Of a DNA stretch of 64,000 nucleotides, positions 1-8,597 are shown one piece after another. The notes under the pieces were generated by a model. It was not told the DNA's origin, searched no databases, and saw nothing but the letters and a program-made list of their open reading frames with translations. Position numbers and translations under genes: made by a program. Each line of letters starts with the position of its first letter. Position 1 is the first letter of the stretch. The DNA comes from Anaerohalosphaeraceae bacterium (GTDB taxonomy: Bacteria > Planctomycetota > Phycisphaerae > Sedimentisphaerales > UBA12454). The DNA is taken from contig JAIORA010000037.1 of assembly GCA_021108375.1 (NCBI GenBank), positions 62,001 to 126,000 on the forward strand, written 5' to 3'.

Positions 1-114
1 GGAACCCCAAAATACACAGAATATCCCAAAGTAAAACACAATGCGTGGAGTTATTCGTATTCTCCACAACTATTTGAATGGATGTTTAAACAAAAAAAAA
101 TAACAAAACACTAA
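1..114 (+). CDS. C-terminal end of an alpha/beta-hydrolase (esterase/peptidase-like), partial
   Basis: The reading frame is open from the first base of the window to a TAA at 112-114, giving 37 residues. The piece has the pattern seen at the end of PHB-depolymerase or prolyl-oligopeptidase-like esterases: Y-T-E-Y-P, then V-K-H-N-A-W, then P-Q-L-F-E-W-M-F. In that family the His of the 'GxxHxxW' segment is the catalytic histidine and the last helix contains 'LFDWL'. This is family inference from a very short tail; the rest of the gene lies outside the window. It is too short for ordinary ORF length cut-offs. Confidence 0.6.
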   Translation, partial: GTPKYTEYPKVKHNAWSYSYSPQLFEWMFKQKKITKH

Positions 115-128
115 TGTTTCATTTACAC

Positions 129-157
129 GGGCCTTGCTGGCCCATTTGATGTTTTTT
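129..157 (+). terminator. Possible rho-independent terminator after the partial hydrolase gene
   Basis: A perfect GC stem GGGCC (129-133) / GGCCC (139-143) with a 5-nt loop is followed, after eight bases, by a run of six T (152-157). The T-run is farther from the stem than usual, so termination may be weak. It sits between the partial hydrolase gene and the start of the catabolic operon. Confidence 0.4.
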
Positions 158-175
158 CACTTATGGAGAATATAT

Positions 176-1207
176 ATGGCTATTAAACAAACAAGCGTCA
201 GTTATTATGGTATGAACTATGTGGAGCATGCGGAAAATGATTTCAAAGAAATGGTGGACCACGGATGCACCTGTGTGGTTTTGGCTATCACCGAGTTTGA
301 TATGGATTTCTGGTTTCCATCAATCAATCCAGTTATTCAGAAAGCTCACGAATTGGGATTGAAGGTGATTCTTGACCCCTGGGGTATCGGCAAATACTTT
401 GGAGGCGAACAAGTCAGTCTGTTCCTCCAAAACAACATTCACCATCGTCAGGTTTCCGCTGTTAGCGGAGAAGTACTGCCCCACGCCTGTTTCAACACGA
501 ACGCATTCCGTGATTATTTCCAGAGGATATGCCTGAAATTAGCTAATGAGACAGAGGCGGATGGCTTCTTCTGGGATGAGCCACACTATGCTTTCCCGAA
601 ATCTTATGCCTCAATTACTGGCGGTGCCGGCGACGAGTGGAGTTGTCGCTGCCCGGAATGTATGAAAAAATTCCAGGATTACTACTGCTATGAGATGCCG
701 AAAACAATGAACGACGATGTAAAACAGTTTCGCTGGCGGGAAGCTCTTTTCATTCTGGAGGACACTTCCAGAAAGATTAAGGAAATTAACAGCAACTACG
801 AAATTACAATGTGTGTTCACGCTACAATCAACACCTATTATGTTACCGAACTCCGTGGTTATGACAATTGGGAAATGGTTGCCTCGTCTCCTTATTTTGA
901 TGTTTTCTCCACTACTATTATTGACTGGGCATTACCCAAAGCCTTTTTCCAGGATGTTACGAAACGCACCGTAGCGATGGCAAAAAAGTATAATAAACAG
1001 TCGGAACGTTGGCTTATGAATTACTACAAACAGCCGGAGGATTTTTCACAAATGGACGAGGTTGTTGATCTTTATGAAAAACTCGGCGTAGATAGATTAG
1101 CGGGCTGGACTTATCGGGGAGGTTATGGCACGGTCCTCGCAGCTCCAGACGCTTTAAAGCTTTGGGACAGACTTGGTAAAAATTATAAAAGAATTTTAAA
1201 AAAATAA
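176..1207 (+). CDS. Putative TIM-barrel / glycoside-hydrolase-like protein, first gene of the catabolic operon
   Basis: 343 residues from ATG 176, chosen because GGAG at 165-168 lies 7 nt upstream; a longer frame back to 134 would cover the hairpin at 129-143. No signal peptide, so it is probably cytoplasmic. The fold looks like a (beta/alpha)8 barrel: alternating hydrophobic strands ('CVVLAITEFD', 'LKVILDPWG', 'DGFFWDEPHY', 'YEITMCVHA') resemble family-14/42-like or DUF4434-like glycosidases, and the acidic pair in 'WDEP' could be catalytic. A cysteine pair (C-R-C-P-E-C) follows this segment and is unusual for a glycosidase. It is followed after 10 nt by the SIS-domain gene, so it probably handles a sugar or sugar-acid intermediate. 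The substrate is unknown. Confidence 0.75.
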   Translation: MAIKQTSVSYYGMNYVEHAENDFKEMVDHGCTCVVLAITEFDMDFWFPSINPVIQKAHELGLKVILDPWGIGKYFGGEQVSLFLQNNIHHRQVSAVSGEVLPHACFNTNAFRDYFQRICLKLANETEADGFFWDEPHYAFPKSYASITGGAGDEWSCRCPECMKKFQDYYCYEMPKTMNDDVKQFRWREALFILEDTSRKIKEINSNYEITMCVHATINTYYVTELRGYDNWEMVASSPYFDVFSTTIIDWALPKAFFQDVTKRTVAMAKKYNKQSERWLMNYYKQPEDFSQMDEVVDLYEKLGVDRLAGWTYRGGYGTVLAAPDALKLWDRLGKNYKRILKK

Positions 1208-1217
1208 GGAAAAAAAT

Positions 1218-1979
1218 ATGAATACTGCAATAAACGATTTTGGTTATTTCGAGAAGGTCGTCGCTAATCTCCGAAAAGTGAACGAGACTCAGCATAAAAA
1301 TATAAAAAAAGCTGCGGAGCTTATGACTACGGCAATTGCCGGCGACCGCCTTATCAATGTCTATGGAGGCGGAGGACATACAACACTGGTTATGGGTGAA
1401 ATGTTTTTCCGGGCAGGAGGATTTAGCAATATCAATCCGATAATGGAAACCGGACTCTCAGTTTTCAACCAGGCTTTGAAATATCTTGAGTTGGAACGCT
1501 GTGTAAATTACGGACGCTCCATTATGAAGTATTATGATTTGCAAAAAGATGATGTTCTGATTATTTTCCACAATATCGGCATTAATGCCGCTACTATTGA
1601 CGCAGCTCTTGAAGCTAAAGAAAAAGGTGTGAAAATTATCGCAGTTTCGAGTTCATACTGGCAGAATGAAATGCCTGAAGACCACTTTATACGCCATCCA
1701 TCGAAAAAGAATATTTTTGATTTGGCAGATGTCTGCATAGACGACTTTAATCCGATTGGCGATGCTGTGGTTGAAGTGCCGGGCCTTGAAACTCCTATCG
1801 CCCCCATTTCAAATGTAGTTGATTTTTATATCGCTCATTTGTTGGAAATAGAAACAGTGAAGCAATGCGTTGAACGCGGAATAACCCCACCGGTCTGGAG
1901 CAGTGCCAACGCTCCGGGTGGCGATGAGAAAAATGCTGCGTACCTGAAAAAATATAAACCCTTAGTAAAAAGTTTGTAA
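1218..1979 (+). CDS. SIS-domain sugar isomerase-family protein (UPF0309-like)
   Basis: 253 residues. The N-terminal helix is followed by a phosphosugar-binding SIS fold: 'INVYGGGGHTTLVMGEMFF' (about residues 47-65) is the phosphate-binding loop, and 'VLIIFHNIGINAATIDAAL' and 'KIIAVSSSYWQ' are the next two strands and helices. This matches cytoplasmic 'sugar isomerase domain-containing' proteins of the UPF0309 group, which often sit in carbohydrate operons. SD AAGGAAAAAA precedes ATG 1218, and the gene is closely linked to both neighbours. Inferred role: binding or isomerising a phosphorylated or amino sugar intermediate. The actual reaction cannot be read from the sequence. Confidence 0.85.
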   Translation: MNTAINDFGYFEKVVANLRKVNETQHKNIKKAAELMTTAIAGDRLINVYGGGGHTTLVMGEMFFRAGGFSNINPIMETGLSVFNQALKYLELERCVNYGRSIMKYYDLQKDDVLIIFHNIGINAATIDAALEAKEKGVKIIAVSSSYWQNEMPEDHFIRHPSKKNIFDLADVCIDDFNPIGDAVVEVPGLETPIAPISNVVDFYIAHLLEIETVKQCVERGITPPVWSSANAPGGDEKNAAYLKKYKPLVKSL

Positions 1980-1994
1980 CAAGGACGACAAAAA

Positions 1995-2756
1995 ATGAAA
2001 GATAGCTGTTTTTCAGATAAAAACATCGCCTTGAAACATTTGCTTGATAAGTACGATGTCGATTGTTCCGGTGTTATTTCCGAACAGGAAATACCGGAAC
2101 AACATTCGGCAAGCCTGAAGATAGGTAATACTGAAAATGTTTTACTGCCGTGGCGTATGGAACGCCGTTTTATGGAATTGAAGGTATTGGTGGAGAATGG
2201 AACTCTTGAAAATATATCGACTTTGCGCTTTTGCAATATCTCAAGTGCCAAAACGGCGACCTTGGACAAATTGATATATAGGGAAATGGATTTGTGTGAA
2301 TGGATTGGCGGAACGCGAGTGAAGTCGCTTTTTGCTGTCTTTAGCGAGGCCTCTGCCGCAAATATCATCATCAAACTCCAAAACGGTATGAGTTGTAGCG
2401 TGGAATGCAGCGTAATGCTGCCTGAAGGTGCCAAACCTGTCGATCGCCACGAAATAATTGCCGAGCGTGGTGTAGCATCGGATCGTGTTGTGGATACCCA
2501 GGTACCACAGAGTTCTATCTACACATTTACCAATAATGGCTCGGAATGCTTCACTGACACTGATGCGGAGATATTCGGTTTGGACACAGACAGTGTCAAT
2601 CAGACGCGGGCAGCATTTAAGGTCTTGTCCGAGCCTGAAACAATGAAAGAGTGGAATCAGCAGGATTCTCGTTTGAGGCAGTTAGTTGATGCCGCAAAGA
2701 AATCAGGCCGCCTTGAACAAGTTATCCACTGCAATGATGGAGAGAAATCATTATGA
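1995..2756 (+). CDS. Unrecognised protein of the catabolic operon
   Basis: 253 residues; I do not recognise the family. It starts 15 nt after the SIS gene with AAGGACGA as SD, and its stop overlaps the ATG of the Gfo/Idh gene (ATGA, 2753-2756), so it is translated as part of the operon. There is no signal peptide or membrane segment. The middle part is rich in beta-strand-like segments and the C-terminal 40 residues are probably helical. Residues 21-32 (D-V-D-C-S-G-V-I-S-E-Q-E) match the spacing of an EF-hand loop, but with no second hand this is weak. It may be a small accessory or binding subunit for the sugar-processing enzymes. Confidence 0.7.
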   Translation: MKDSCFSDKNIALKHLLDKYDVDCSGVISEQEIPEQHSASLKIGNTENVLLPWRMERRFMELKVLVENGTLENISTLRFCNISSAKTATLDKLIYREMDLCEWIGGTRVKSLFAVFSEASAANIIIKLQNGMSCSVECSVMLPEGAKPVDRHEIIAERGVASDRVVDTQVPQSSIYTFTNNGSECFTDTDAEIFGLDTDSVNQTRAAFKVLSEPETMKEWNQQDSRLRQLVDAAKKSGRLEQVIHCNDGEKSL

Positions 2757-3829
2757 AACCCATAAAGATTGCGATTATGTCGCTGACGCATGGCCACACA
2801 CGCAAGTATTATCAAACATTAAAGGACAACCCAAAACTTAACTGGATGGCAGTGTGTGCTGACAATGAAGAAGTCCGGGATGTTTTTGAATCAGGCAATC
2901 ACGGCGTACCTTGTTATATGTCGTCTGAAGAGATGTTTGACCGGCATCCTGAAATCGAGGCGGTTGTGCTGGCCTCAGCCAATATCGAGCATCTGCAGCA
3001 GATTGAACAATGCGCTAAGCGTGGCCTGCATATTCTTTCGATGAAAATCCCGACTTTCGATATGGACGAATATGACCGTATGATTGAAATAGTGGATAAA
3101 GCCGGAGTCGTCTGCCAAGTCGAACTGGAAATGCATTATAATCCTGTCGTACACAGGCTGAAGAAATTGATAAAAGATGGCGAAATCGGCAAAATTTTAT
3201 CAATACAGGCGACAAATATCACGCTCTCGCCCGTATGGGCTTTCCCGTGGCAGGGAGTCCCGGAAGATAGTTACGGCAAACGCGTTCCCTTGCGCGATGG
3301 TGACCATCGCTTCAGGGGCGGAGCTTTGTGTGACCACCCTCACATTTTCGACCTTATACGCTGGCTGACCGAATCTGATATTGACTTTGTCTTTTCAGAT
3401 GTCGCTCCGAACATTCGCCCTGAACTGGAAGTGGAAGATATGCTGCTTGTGAATGGTAAAATGAAAGACGGCACCATATTCCTGCTTGATCCATCGTGGT
3501 CGCGTATGGAAGAACGACTGAAAGTACCAGGGCCGGGATGGGAAGTCTTTCCAAAGCGAATGGAAGTGAACTTGACCATCAGTGGCGACAAAGGAGCGTT
3601 GATTGTCGATTGTTTCGGCCCGAATGTTTATCACAATGGCGGTCCCAATGACCGTTACACTGTTCAATACACATACTTCGATGAATGGATAGGTCTGATT
3701 GACGAATTTGTCGATTGCGTCAGAAACGGCAAGCAGCCCAAGATTAACTTGAAATGGCATAGACAAAGTATTGCTGCTATGAACAAGTGTTATGACTCAA
3801 TCCAACAGAATCAGCCTGTTCATTTATAA
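2753..3829 (+). CDS. Gfo/Idh/MocA-family NAD(P)-dependent oxidoreductase
   Basis: 358 residues. An N-terminal Rossmann fold (about 1-125) is followed by the C-terminal alpha/beta domain typical of glucose-fructose oxidoreductase / inositol dehydrogenase relatives. The usual GxGxxG loop is replaced by 'SLTHGHTRKYY', and the EKP motif appears as 'MKIP', keeping the lysine. 'GGALCDHPHIFDLIRWL' carries the conserved Gly and His of the active-site helix. Start and stop overlap the preceding gene by 4 nt. Members oxidise or epimerise sugars and cyclitols; here it probably acts on the same substrate as the TIM-barrel and SIS proteins. The substrate is unassigned. Confidence 0.9.
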   Translation: MKPIKIAIMSLTHGHTRKYYQTLKDNPKLNWMAVCADNEEVRDVFESGNHGVPCYMSSEEMFDRHPEIEAVVLASANIEHLQQIEQCAKRGLHILSMKIPTFDMDEYDRMIEIVDKAGVVCQVELEMHYNPVVHRLKKLIKDGEIGKILSIQATNITLSPVWAFPWQGVPEDSYGKRVPLRDGDHRFRGGALCDHPHIFDLIRWLTESDIDFVFSDVAPNIRPELEVEDMLLVNGKMKDGTIFLLDPSWSRMEERLKVPGPGWEVFPKRMEVNLTISGDKGALIVDCFGPNVYHNGGPNDRYTVQYTYFDEWIGLIDEFVDCVRNGKQPKINLKWHRQSIAAMNKCYDSIQQNQPVHL

Positions 3830-3901
3830 AAGAAATTTGATGGTGAGTTTGTCAGGTTAGCATTCCAGTCATTGTCTGGCAACCATATTTAGGAGTTTTT
3901 A

Positions 3902-4699
3902 GTGCGTATAATTGTTCCAATAAAACAAGTACCCGAAACTAACACTGTTAAAATGGACGAGAATACCGGTACAATAATCCGTGATGGCGTTGAGTCAATT
4001 ATTAACCCATTAGACCTTTACGCAATTGAAATTGCCATTCAGTTGCGCCAGCAGCACGGCGGTGAAGTAATCGCTATTTCTATGGGGCCGCCAAAAGCTG
4101 TTACTGCTCTTCGTGAAGCAATTGCAATGGGCTGTGATTCAGCGGTACTTCTTTCGGATAAGGCATTTGCCGGTGCCGATACCTGGGCTACCAGTTATGT
4201 ATTGGCAAAAGCCATTGAGCGTATGGGTAGCTACGATATGGTTATCTGTGGCGAGCGTGCTACTGATGGGGATACCGGCCAGGTCGGGCCTGGGATTGCG
4301 TCATTTCTGGACTTACCCGTGGCATCATACATAGGCAAAGTCGAGCAGGTTGACAAAAAATCCTGCCGTCTGCACCGCCTGGTGGAGAATGGGCACGAAG
4401 TTCTTGATGTCGAGTTGCCCGCTGTATTAACTATGGTTAAGGAGGTTGCTGATCCGCGATTGCCTACACTTGGCGGCAAACAACGAGCTAAAAAAATCGA
4501 CATACCCGTATGGACTGCAAATGACATCGAGGCTGATTTGGATAAGCTTGGTCTGACTGGTTCACCAACGCGGGTGGTCAGGATATTCCGTCCCAAAGTT
4601 GTTCGCCAGTGCGAAAAAATTACTGCTATGGATGATTCCATTGTTGACCAGGCTGTTGATAAACTGGTGGTATTTTTACAGAAAAAGGACTTTATTTGA
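3902..4699 (+). CDS. etfB: Electron transfer flavoprotein, beta subunit
   Basis: 265 residues from GTG 3902, preceded by AGGAG at 3892-3896. The N-terminus 'MRIIVPIKQVPETNTVK' and the AMP/FAD-binding segment 'GERATDGDTGQVGPG' (about 117-131) are typical of EtfB. The 'DGDT-QVGP' form is the one I associate with electron-bifurcating (group 2) ETFs rather than the mitochondrial form, which has 'DDDxNQ' at this place. It pairs with EtfA encoded directly downstream (4-nt overlap) and with the GlcD-type dehydrogenase. It starts the second half of the operon, after a 72-bp gap holding a small CCAG/CTGG hairpin. Confidence 0.95.
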   Translation: MRIIVPIKQVPETNTVKMDENTGTIIRDGVESIINPLDLYAIEIAIQLRQQHGGEVIAISMGPPKAVTALREAIAMGCDSAVLLSDKAFAGADTWATSYVLAKAIERMGSYDMVICGERATDGDTGQVGPGIASFLDLPVASYIGKVEQVDKKSCRLHRLVENGHEVLDVELPAVLTMVKEVADPRLPTLGGKQRAKKIDIPVWTANDIEADLDKLGLTGSPTRVVRIFRPKVVRQCEKITAMDDSIVDQAVDKLVVFLQKKDFI

Positions 4700-5724
4700 G
4701 ATTGAAAACAATGACAAAAAACAAACATAAACATTCAGGTGTATGGATTCTTGCTGAGCAGGCCGATGGGCGGGTTCAGCGTATTAGTTACGAACTGTTA
4801 ACCCGTGGCCGAGACCTGGCTGATAAGCGTGGTACTGATTTGACAGCTATGATTTTCGGCAATGATATAAATGCCGAAGATTTGCAGGAGCTTATCAACT
4901 GCGGAGCAGATAGAGTTGTAACGATGGAGGAGGCTAAACTGGAGCATTTCCTTGTTGAGCCTTATGCTGCCTGTATGCTGAAAATTATCGAGGATTACCA
5001 GCCGGAGATAGTCATCGCTGGCGCAACATCTACCGGCAGAACTCTTATGCCGTATGTTGCCATCAAAGCCAACGCTGGTTTAACGGCTGATTGTACCGTA
5101 TTGGATATTGAAGAAGAGACGGGCAATTTACTTCAAACGCGTCCTGCGATTGGCGGCAACATTCTTGCGACGATTAAAACGCCTCAGCACCGCCCCCAGA
5201 TGGCGACGGTTCGGCCTCATTCGACCAAGCCCGCAGTCAAACAGGATGGCAGAACCGGCGAGATAGTGCGCCTTAAAGCTCCTGCCAAATACCTCAAGAG
5301 CAGAATTAACCGGGTGGATTTCATTCCAGATGAATCTGAACACGGTTTGCAGGATGCTGATGTTGTCGTTGCTGTTGGACGCGGCATTAAAAAGAGCGAA
5401 AATATATCCCTGATAAAATCATTGGCTAAAGAACTTGATGCTGCTATTGGAGCATCTCGAGATGTAGTTGATCGCGGCTGGTTAAGCTATCCATATCAAG
5501 TCGGTCTGAGCGGCAAAACTATAAGTCCAAAATTGTATTTGGCTGTCGCAATCTCCGGGGCAATACAGCATTTAGCAGGAATGCAGACTTCCGAAACTAT
5601 AGTCGCTATTAACAGCGACCCCGATGCACAGATATTTAATGTGGCAGATTTTGGTATTGTTGCGGATGTCTTTCAAATACTGCCGGTTCTTTCTGAGCGT
5701 ATTAAGCAGGCCAGGAGTGAATAA
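4696..5724 (+). CDS. etfA: Electron transfer flavoprotein, alpha subunit
   Basis: 342 residues from TTG 4696, which overlaps the etfB stop and has AAAGGAC (4684-4690) 5 nt upstream; the next in-frame ATG (4711) has no SD. The N-terminal domain begins 'GVWILAEQADG'. The C-terminal FAD domain shows 'VGRGI', 'ASRDVVDRGW', 'QVGLSGKTISPKLYLAVAISGAIQHLAGM' and 'NSDPDAQIFNVADFGIVADVF', the conserved ETF-alpha signature. No N-terminal ferredoxin domain is present, unlike the Acetobacterium LctC subunit. The last base of its stop codon is the first base of the glcD-like ATG. Confidence 0.95.
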   Translation: MRLKTMTKNKHKHSGVWILAEQADGRVQRISYELLTRGRDLADKRGTDLTAMIFGNDINAEDLQELINCGADRVVTMEEAKLEHFLVEPYAACMLKIIEDYQPEIVIAGATSTGRTLMPYVAIKANAGLTADCTVLDIEEETGNLLQTRPAIGGNILATIKTPQHRPQMATVRPHSTKPAVKQDGRTGEIVRLKAPAKYLKSRINRVDFIPDESEHGLQDADVVVAVGRGIKKSENISLIKSLAKELDAAIGASRDVVDRGWLSYPYQVGLSGKTISPKLYLAVAISGAIQHLAGMQTSETIVAINSDPDAQIFNVADFGIVADVFQILPVLSERIKQARSE

Positions 5725-7157
5725 TGAGTACGACCGAGAAAAATTATAATCCGGTAACAAATCAAATCATTGATGAATTAAAAGAAATTGTCGGTGAGAA
5801 GTATATTATTTACGGCGATGAAGAAAAACTGGAGGCCTTTTCACACGATGAGGTCGCCGAGGTGGCATATAGCCATATGCCCGAAGTGGTTATCCGTCCT
5901 TCAACAGCCAAAGAAATCGCCGCGATAATGAAACTCGCCAATCGCGAAAACATTCCCGTTACTCCTCGCGGGGCAGGCAGCGGTTTATCCGGTGGAGCGG
6001 TACCGATTTATGGCGGTATCGTTCTGTCAGTAGATAGAATGAACAAGATAATCGAAATCGACAGGGATAATATGATGATAACTGTCGAGCCTGGTGTGGT
6101 TACCAATGAGATAAACGAATATATCAAAGACGATGGTTTATTCTATGCGGGCTATCCAATGAGCTTGGAAACCTGTTACATCGGAGGCAATGTGGCAGAG
6201 AACGCCGGGGGTGGAAAGGCTATAAAATACGGTGTAACTGGCCGATATGTAACGGGGATGGAAGTTGTAACCCCTACGGGTGAAATTGTTCAGTTTGGCG
6301 GTAAGTTAGTGAAAGATGTAACCGGCTACAATCTAATCCAGCTTATGGTGGGTTCGGAGGGTACGCTGGGTATATTTACAAAGATTATTCTTAAACTTAT
6401 ACCACTGCCTAAATCATCGGTCGATTTACTTTGCCTGTTCAAAACAGCCGAGGACGCTATTGCGGCTGTGCCAAAAATCATGACCACGGGCGGCATTATT
6501 CCAACAGCCATAGAGTTTATGGATAAGACATCGGTTCAGGCTGCCTGCGAGTATCTTAATGAAAGCATACCGTATCAGAAAGCTGGGGCAATGCTATTGA
6601 TTACGGTCGATGGCGCTTCTGTTGAGCAGGTAGAGCAGGAATACGAAGCTATTGGCCAATTGTGTCTTGATGGCGGAGCAATAGAGGTTTATGTAGCAGA
6701 CAACTTTACCACGTCCGAGCGTATATGGAAAGTTCGCCGGAACATCGCAGAGGCATTCAAGGTGGTTTCGCCGCACCAAAGTCTTGAGGATATTGTTGTG
6801 CCCATAGCAGCTATCCCGGAAATGGTTCTCGGTCTGCAGGAGCTTTCGGAGAGATATAACTGTTCAATCCCTTGTTACGGCCACGCGGGGGACGGCAATC
6901 TTCACGCAACGCCTGTTATGAATCCCGAATGGTCGTTGGAAAAGTGGCGCAAGACGCTGCCTGATATATTATTAAATATGTACAAACTCACCGCCAAACT
7001 TGGCGGCGCGATTTCCGGCGAGCACGGTATCGGCCATAAACGGAAGAAGGAATTGTCAATGTTTGTTTCACAAGATTACCTGAATATGATTCGAGCAATC
7101 AAGTTTGCGCTTGACCCACAAAATGTACTCAATCCAGGCAAGATATTCGATGCATAA
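5724..7157 (+). CDS. glcD: GlcD/D-lactate-dehydrogenase-type FAD-linked oxidase
   Basis: 477 residues. The N-terminal FAD-binding-4 domain includes 'TPRGAGSGLSGGAVP' and 'ETCYIGGNVAENAGG'. The C-terminal FAD-oxidase domain includes 'PCYGHAGDGNLHATPVMN', 'GGAISGEHGIGHKRK' and the terminal 'DPQNVLNPGKIF', all hallmarks of the glycolate oxidase / D-lactate dehydrogenase (VAO) family. It follows etfA with a one-base overlap, so the natural electron acceptor is probably the ETF pair. Expected reaction: oxidation of a D-2-hydroxy acid to a 2-oxo acid. The exact substrate (lactate, glycolate, 2-hydroxyglutarate or an aldonic acid) is not visible. Confidence 0.93.
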   Translation: MSTTEKNYNPVTNQIIDELKEIVGEKYIIYGDEEKLEAFSHDEVAEVAYSHMPEVVIRPSTAKEIAAIMKLANRENIPVTPRGAGSGLSGGAVPIYGGIVLSVDRMNKIIEIDRDNMMITVEPGVVTNEINEYIKDDGLFYAGYPMSLETCYIGGNVAENAGGGKAIKYGVTGRYVTGMEVVTPTGEIVQFGGKLVKDVTGYNLIQLMVGSEGTLGIFTKIILKLIPLPKSSVDLLCLFKTAEDAIAAVPKIMTTGGIIPTAIEFMDKTSVQAACEYLNESIPYQKAGAMLLITVDGASVEQVEQEYEAIGQLCLDGGAIEVYVADNFTTSERIWKVRRNIAEAFKVVSPHQSLEDIVVPIAAIPEMVLGLQELSERYNCSIPCYGHAGDGNLHATPVMNPEWSLEKWRKTLPDILLNMYKLTAKLGGAISGEHGIGHKRKKELSMFVSQDYLNMIRAIKFALDPQNVLNPGKIFDA

Positions 7158-7211
7158 AGATGCGATGCACTGGGCGAACGGTGATTGAGCAGTATTTGAA
7201 AAGAAAAGAGT

Positions 7212-8522
7212 ATGCCAGAAACAAAAACTATCAAAATGCTTTACGGCAAAAGCGGTCTTGAACTTAAACTGCCGTCTTCGGTAACTGTTCTGGAAGGACA
7301 GGATATACCAGCATTGCCCGAATCCGCTAAGGCAATTTTACAGGCATTGGCTCATCCCATAGCTTCACCATCCCTGACGGATTTAATTGCAGCGAAAAAA
7401 CCCGAAACTGTCGCCATTACAATCTCCGACATAACCCGGCCGACACCCAATAAAGTGTTTCTGCCGCTGATACTGCAAATCCTCAATGAGTGTGGAATAA
7501 GCGATTCACAAATCGTAATTATCATCGGCACCGGTATGCATCGCCCAAGCACAACTGAAGAACATGAAAGTCTTGTAGGTCGGGACATTCTAAATCGGAT
7601 AGAAGTAATTGACCACAAAGCCAACGACAACTCTACGCTCGTTAAAATAGACAATAATCCGCCCATTAGTATTTGTCGCCGCTTTGCTGAGGCCGATTTC
7701 AGAATAGTTACAGGTTGTATTGAGCCTCATTTTATGGCAGGTTTTTCCGGAGGCCGTAAAGGGGTTTGCCCTGCATTAGTTGACCTTCAGACAATTCAGA
7801 GATTCCATGGCTATGAAACTCTTTCGAATCCTTTGGCAGATAACGGCGTTTTGACCAGCAATCCCTGCCACGACATTGCTTTGAAAGTTGCAAAAACTGT
7901 CGGAGTAGATTTTCTTTTTAATGTTGCAATCAATAAAGAACGAAAAATAGCCGGCGTTTATTGCGGCAATTTGGAAAAGGCTCACTGGGCCGGGTGCCAA
8001 AAGGTTGCAGAATGGACATCGGTACAGATTGAAAAACCATTTGACCTGGTAATAACTAATGGCGGCGGATATCCACTGGACCAGACTTTTTATCAAACTG
8101 TCAAAGGTATGTGTTGTGCGTTACCTGCCCTTGCTAAGCATTCAACTTTGCTTATCATCAGTCATTGTGGCGAACAATTAGGGTCAAAAACCTATACGAA
8201 CTTGATGCTGAAATACAACAACAATTGGCAAAATTTTTTAAGGGATATCGCCGCCAAGCCAAATGAAACCCAGCTCGATCAATGGGAATTCCAGATGCAG
8301 ACACGTGTGCTTAAGCGGATAGGACTTGATAAACTATGGTTAGTAAGCGATGGAATTCCAAATGATATTCAGAGATATATTTCAGTTACACCAATTTTGG
8401 GGCCAGGTGATACTCAGGAGCGTACTCAACAAGCTATTGACAAATATACAGAGAACAACTCTAATGCAGAAATTGCTGTTATTCCTGAGGGTCCTTACAC
8501 AATGCTAAGCAAAAAATTATAA
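7212..8522 (+). CDS. larA: LarA-family nickel-dependent 2-hydroxy-acid racemase/epimerase
   Basis: 436 residues, DUF2088/LarA family. The active-site positions of Lactobacillus LarA are present at nearly identical numbers: Asp73 and Arg76 ('SDITRPTP'), His110 ('GTGMHRP'), His173, Lys183 ('HFMAGFSGGRKGV') and His199 ('RFHG'). In LarA the Lys binds the NPN nickel-pincer cofactor. The genes for making that cofactor (larB, larC, larE) are not in the window. Its place directly after etfB-etfA-glcD suggests it interconverts the stereoisomer taken up with the one that GlcD oxidises. Related LarA enzymes act on lactate, malate, gluconate and others, so the substrate is open. Confidence 0.9.
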   Translation: MPETKTIKMLYGKSGLELKLPSSVTVLEGQDIPALPESAKAILQALAHPIASPSLTDLIAAKKPETVAITISDITRPTPNKVFLPLILQILNECGISDSQIVIIIGTGMHRPSTTEEHESLVGRDILNRIEVIDHKANDNSTLVKIDNNPPISICRRFAEADFRIVTGCIEPHFMAGFSGGRKGVCPALVDLQTIQRFHGYETLSNPLADNGVLTSNPCHDIALKVAKTVGVDFLFNVAINKERKIAGVYCGNLEKAHWAGCQKVAEWTSVQIEKPFDLVITNGGGYPLDQTFYQTVKGMCCALPALAKHSTLLIISHCGEQLGSKTYTNLMLKYNNNWQNFLRDIAAKPNETQLDQWEFQMQTRVLKRIGLDKLWLVSDGIPNDIQRYISVTPILGPGDTQERTQQAIDKYTENNSNAEIAVIPEGPYTMLSKKL

Positions 8523-8597
8523 CTCAAGGGTAGTTCTAATAATTGCTTTTGAGCGGCAAAATAATTTATCAAGGAATAGTAATTATGGAGAATGTAA

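Noticed and set aside
2055..2090. EF-hand calcium site in the unknown operon protein
   Set aside because: One loop matches the spacing, but there is no second hand, no export signal and no family support; kept only as a remark.
4696..5724. Ferredoxin domain in EtfA as in the Acetobacterium LctC subunit
   Set aside because: The N-terminus has no Cys cluster and the protein is only 342 residues, so the domain is absent.
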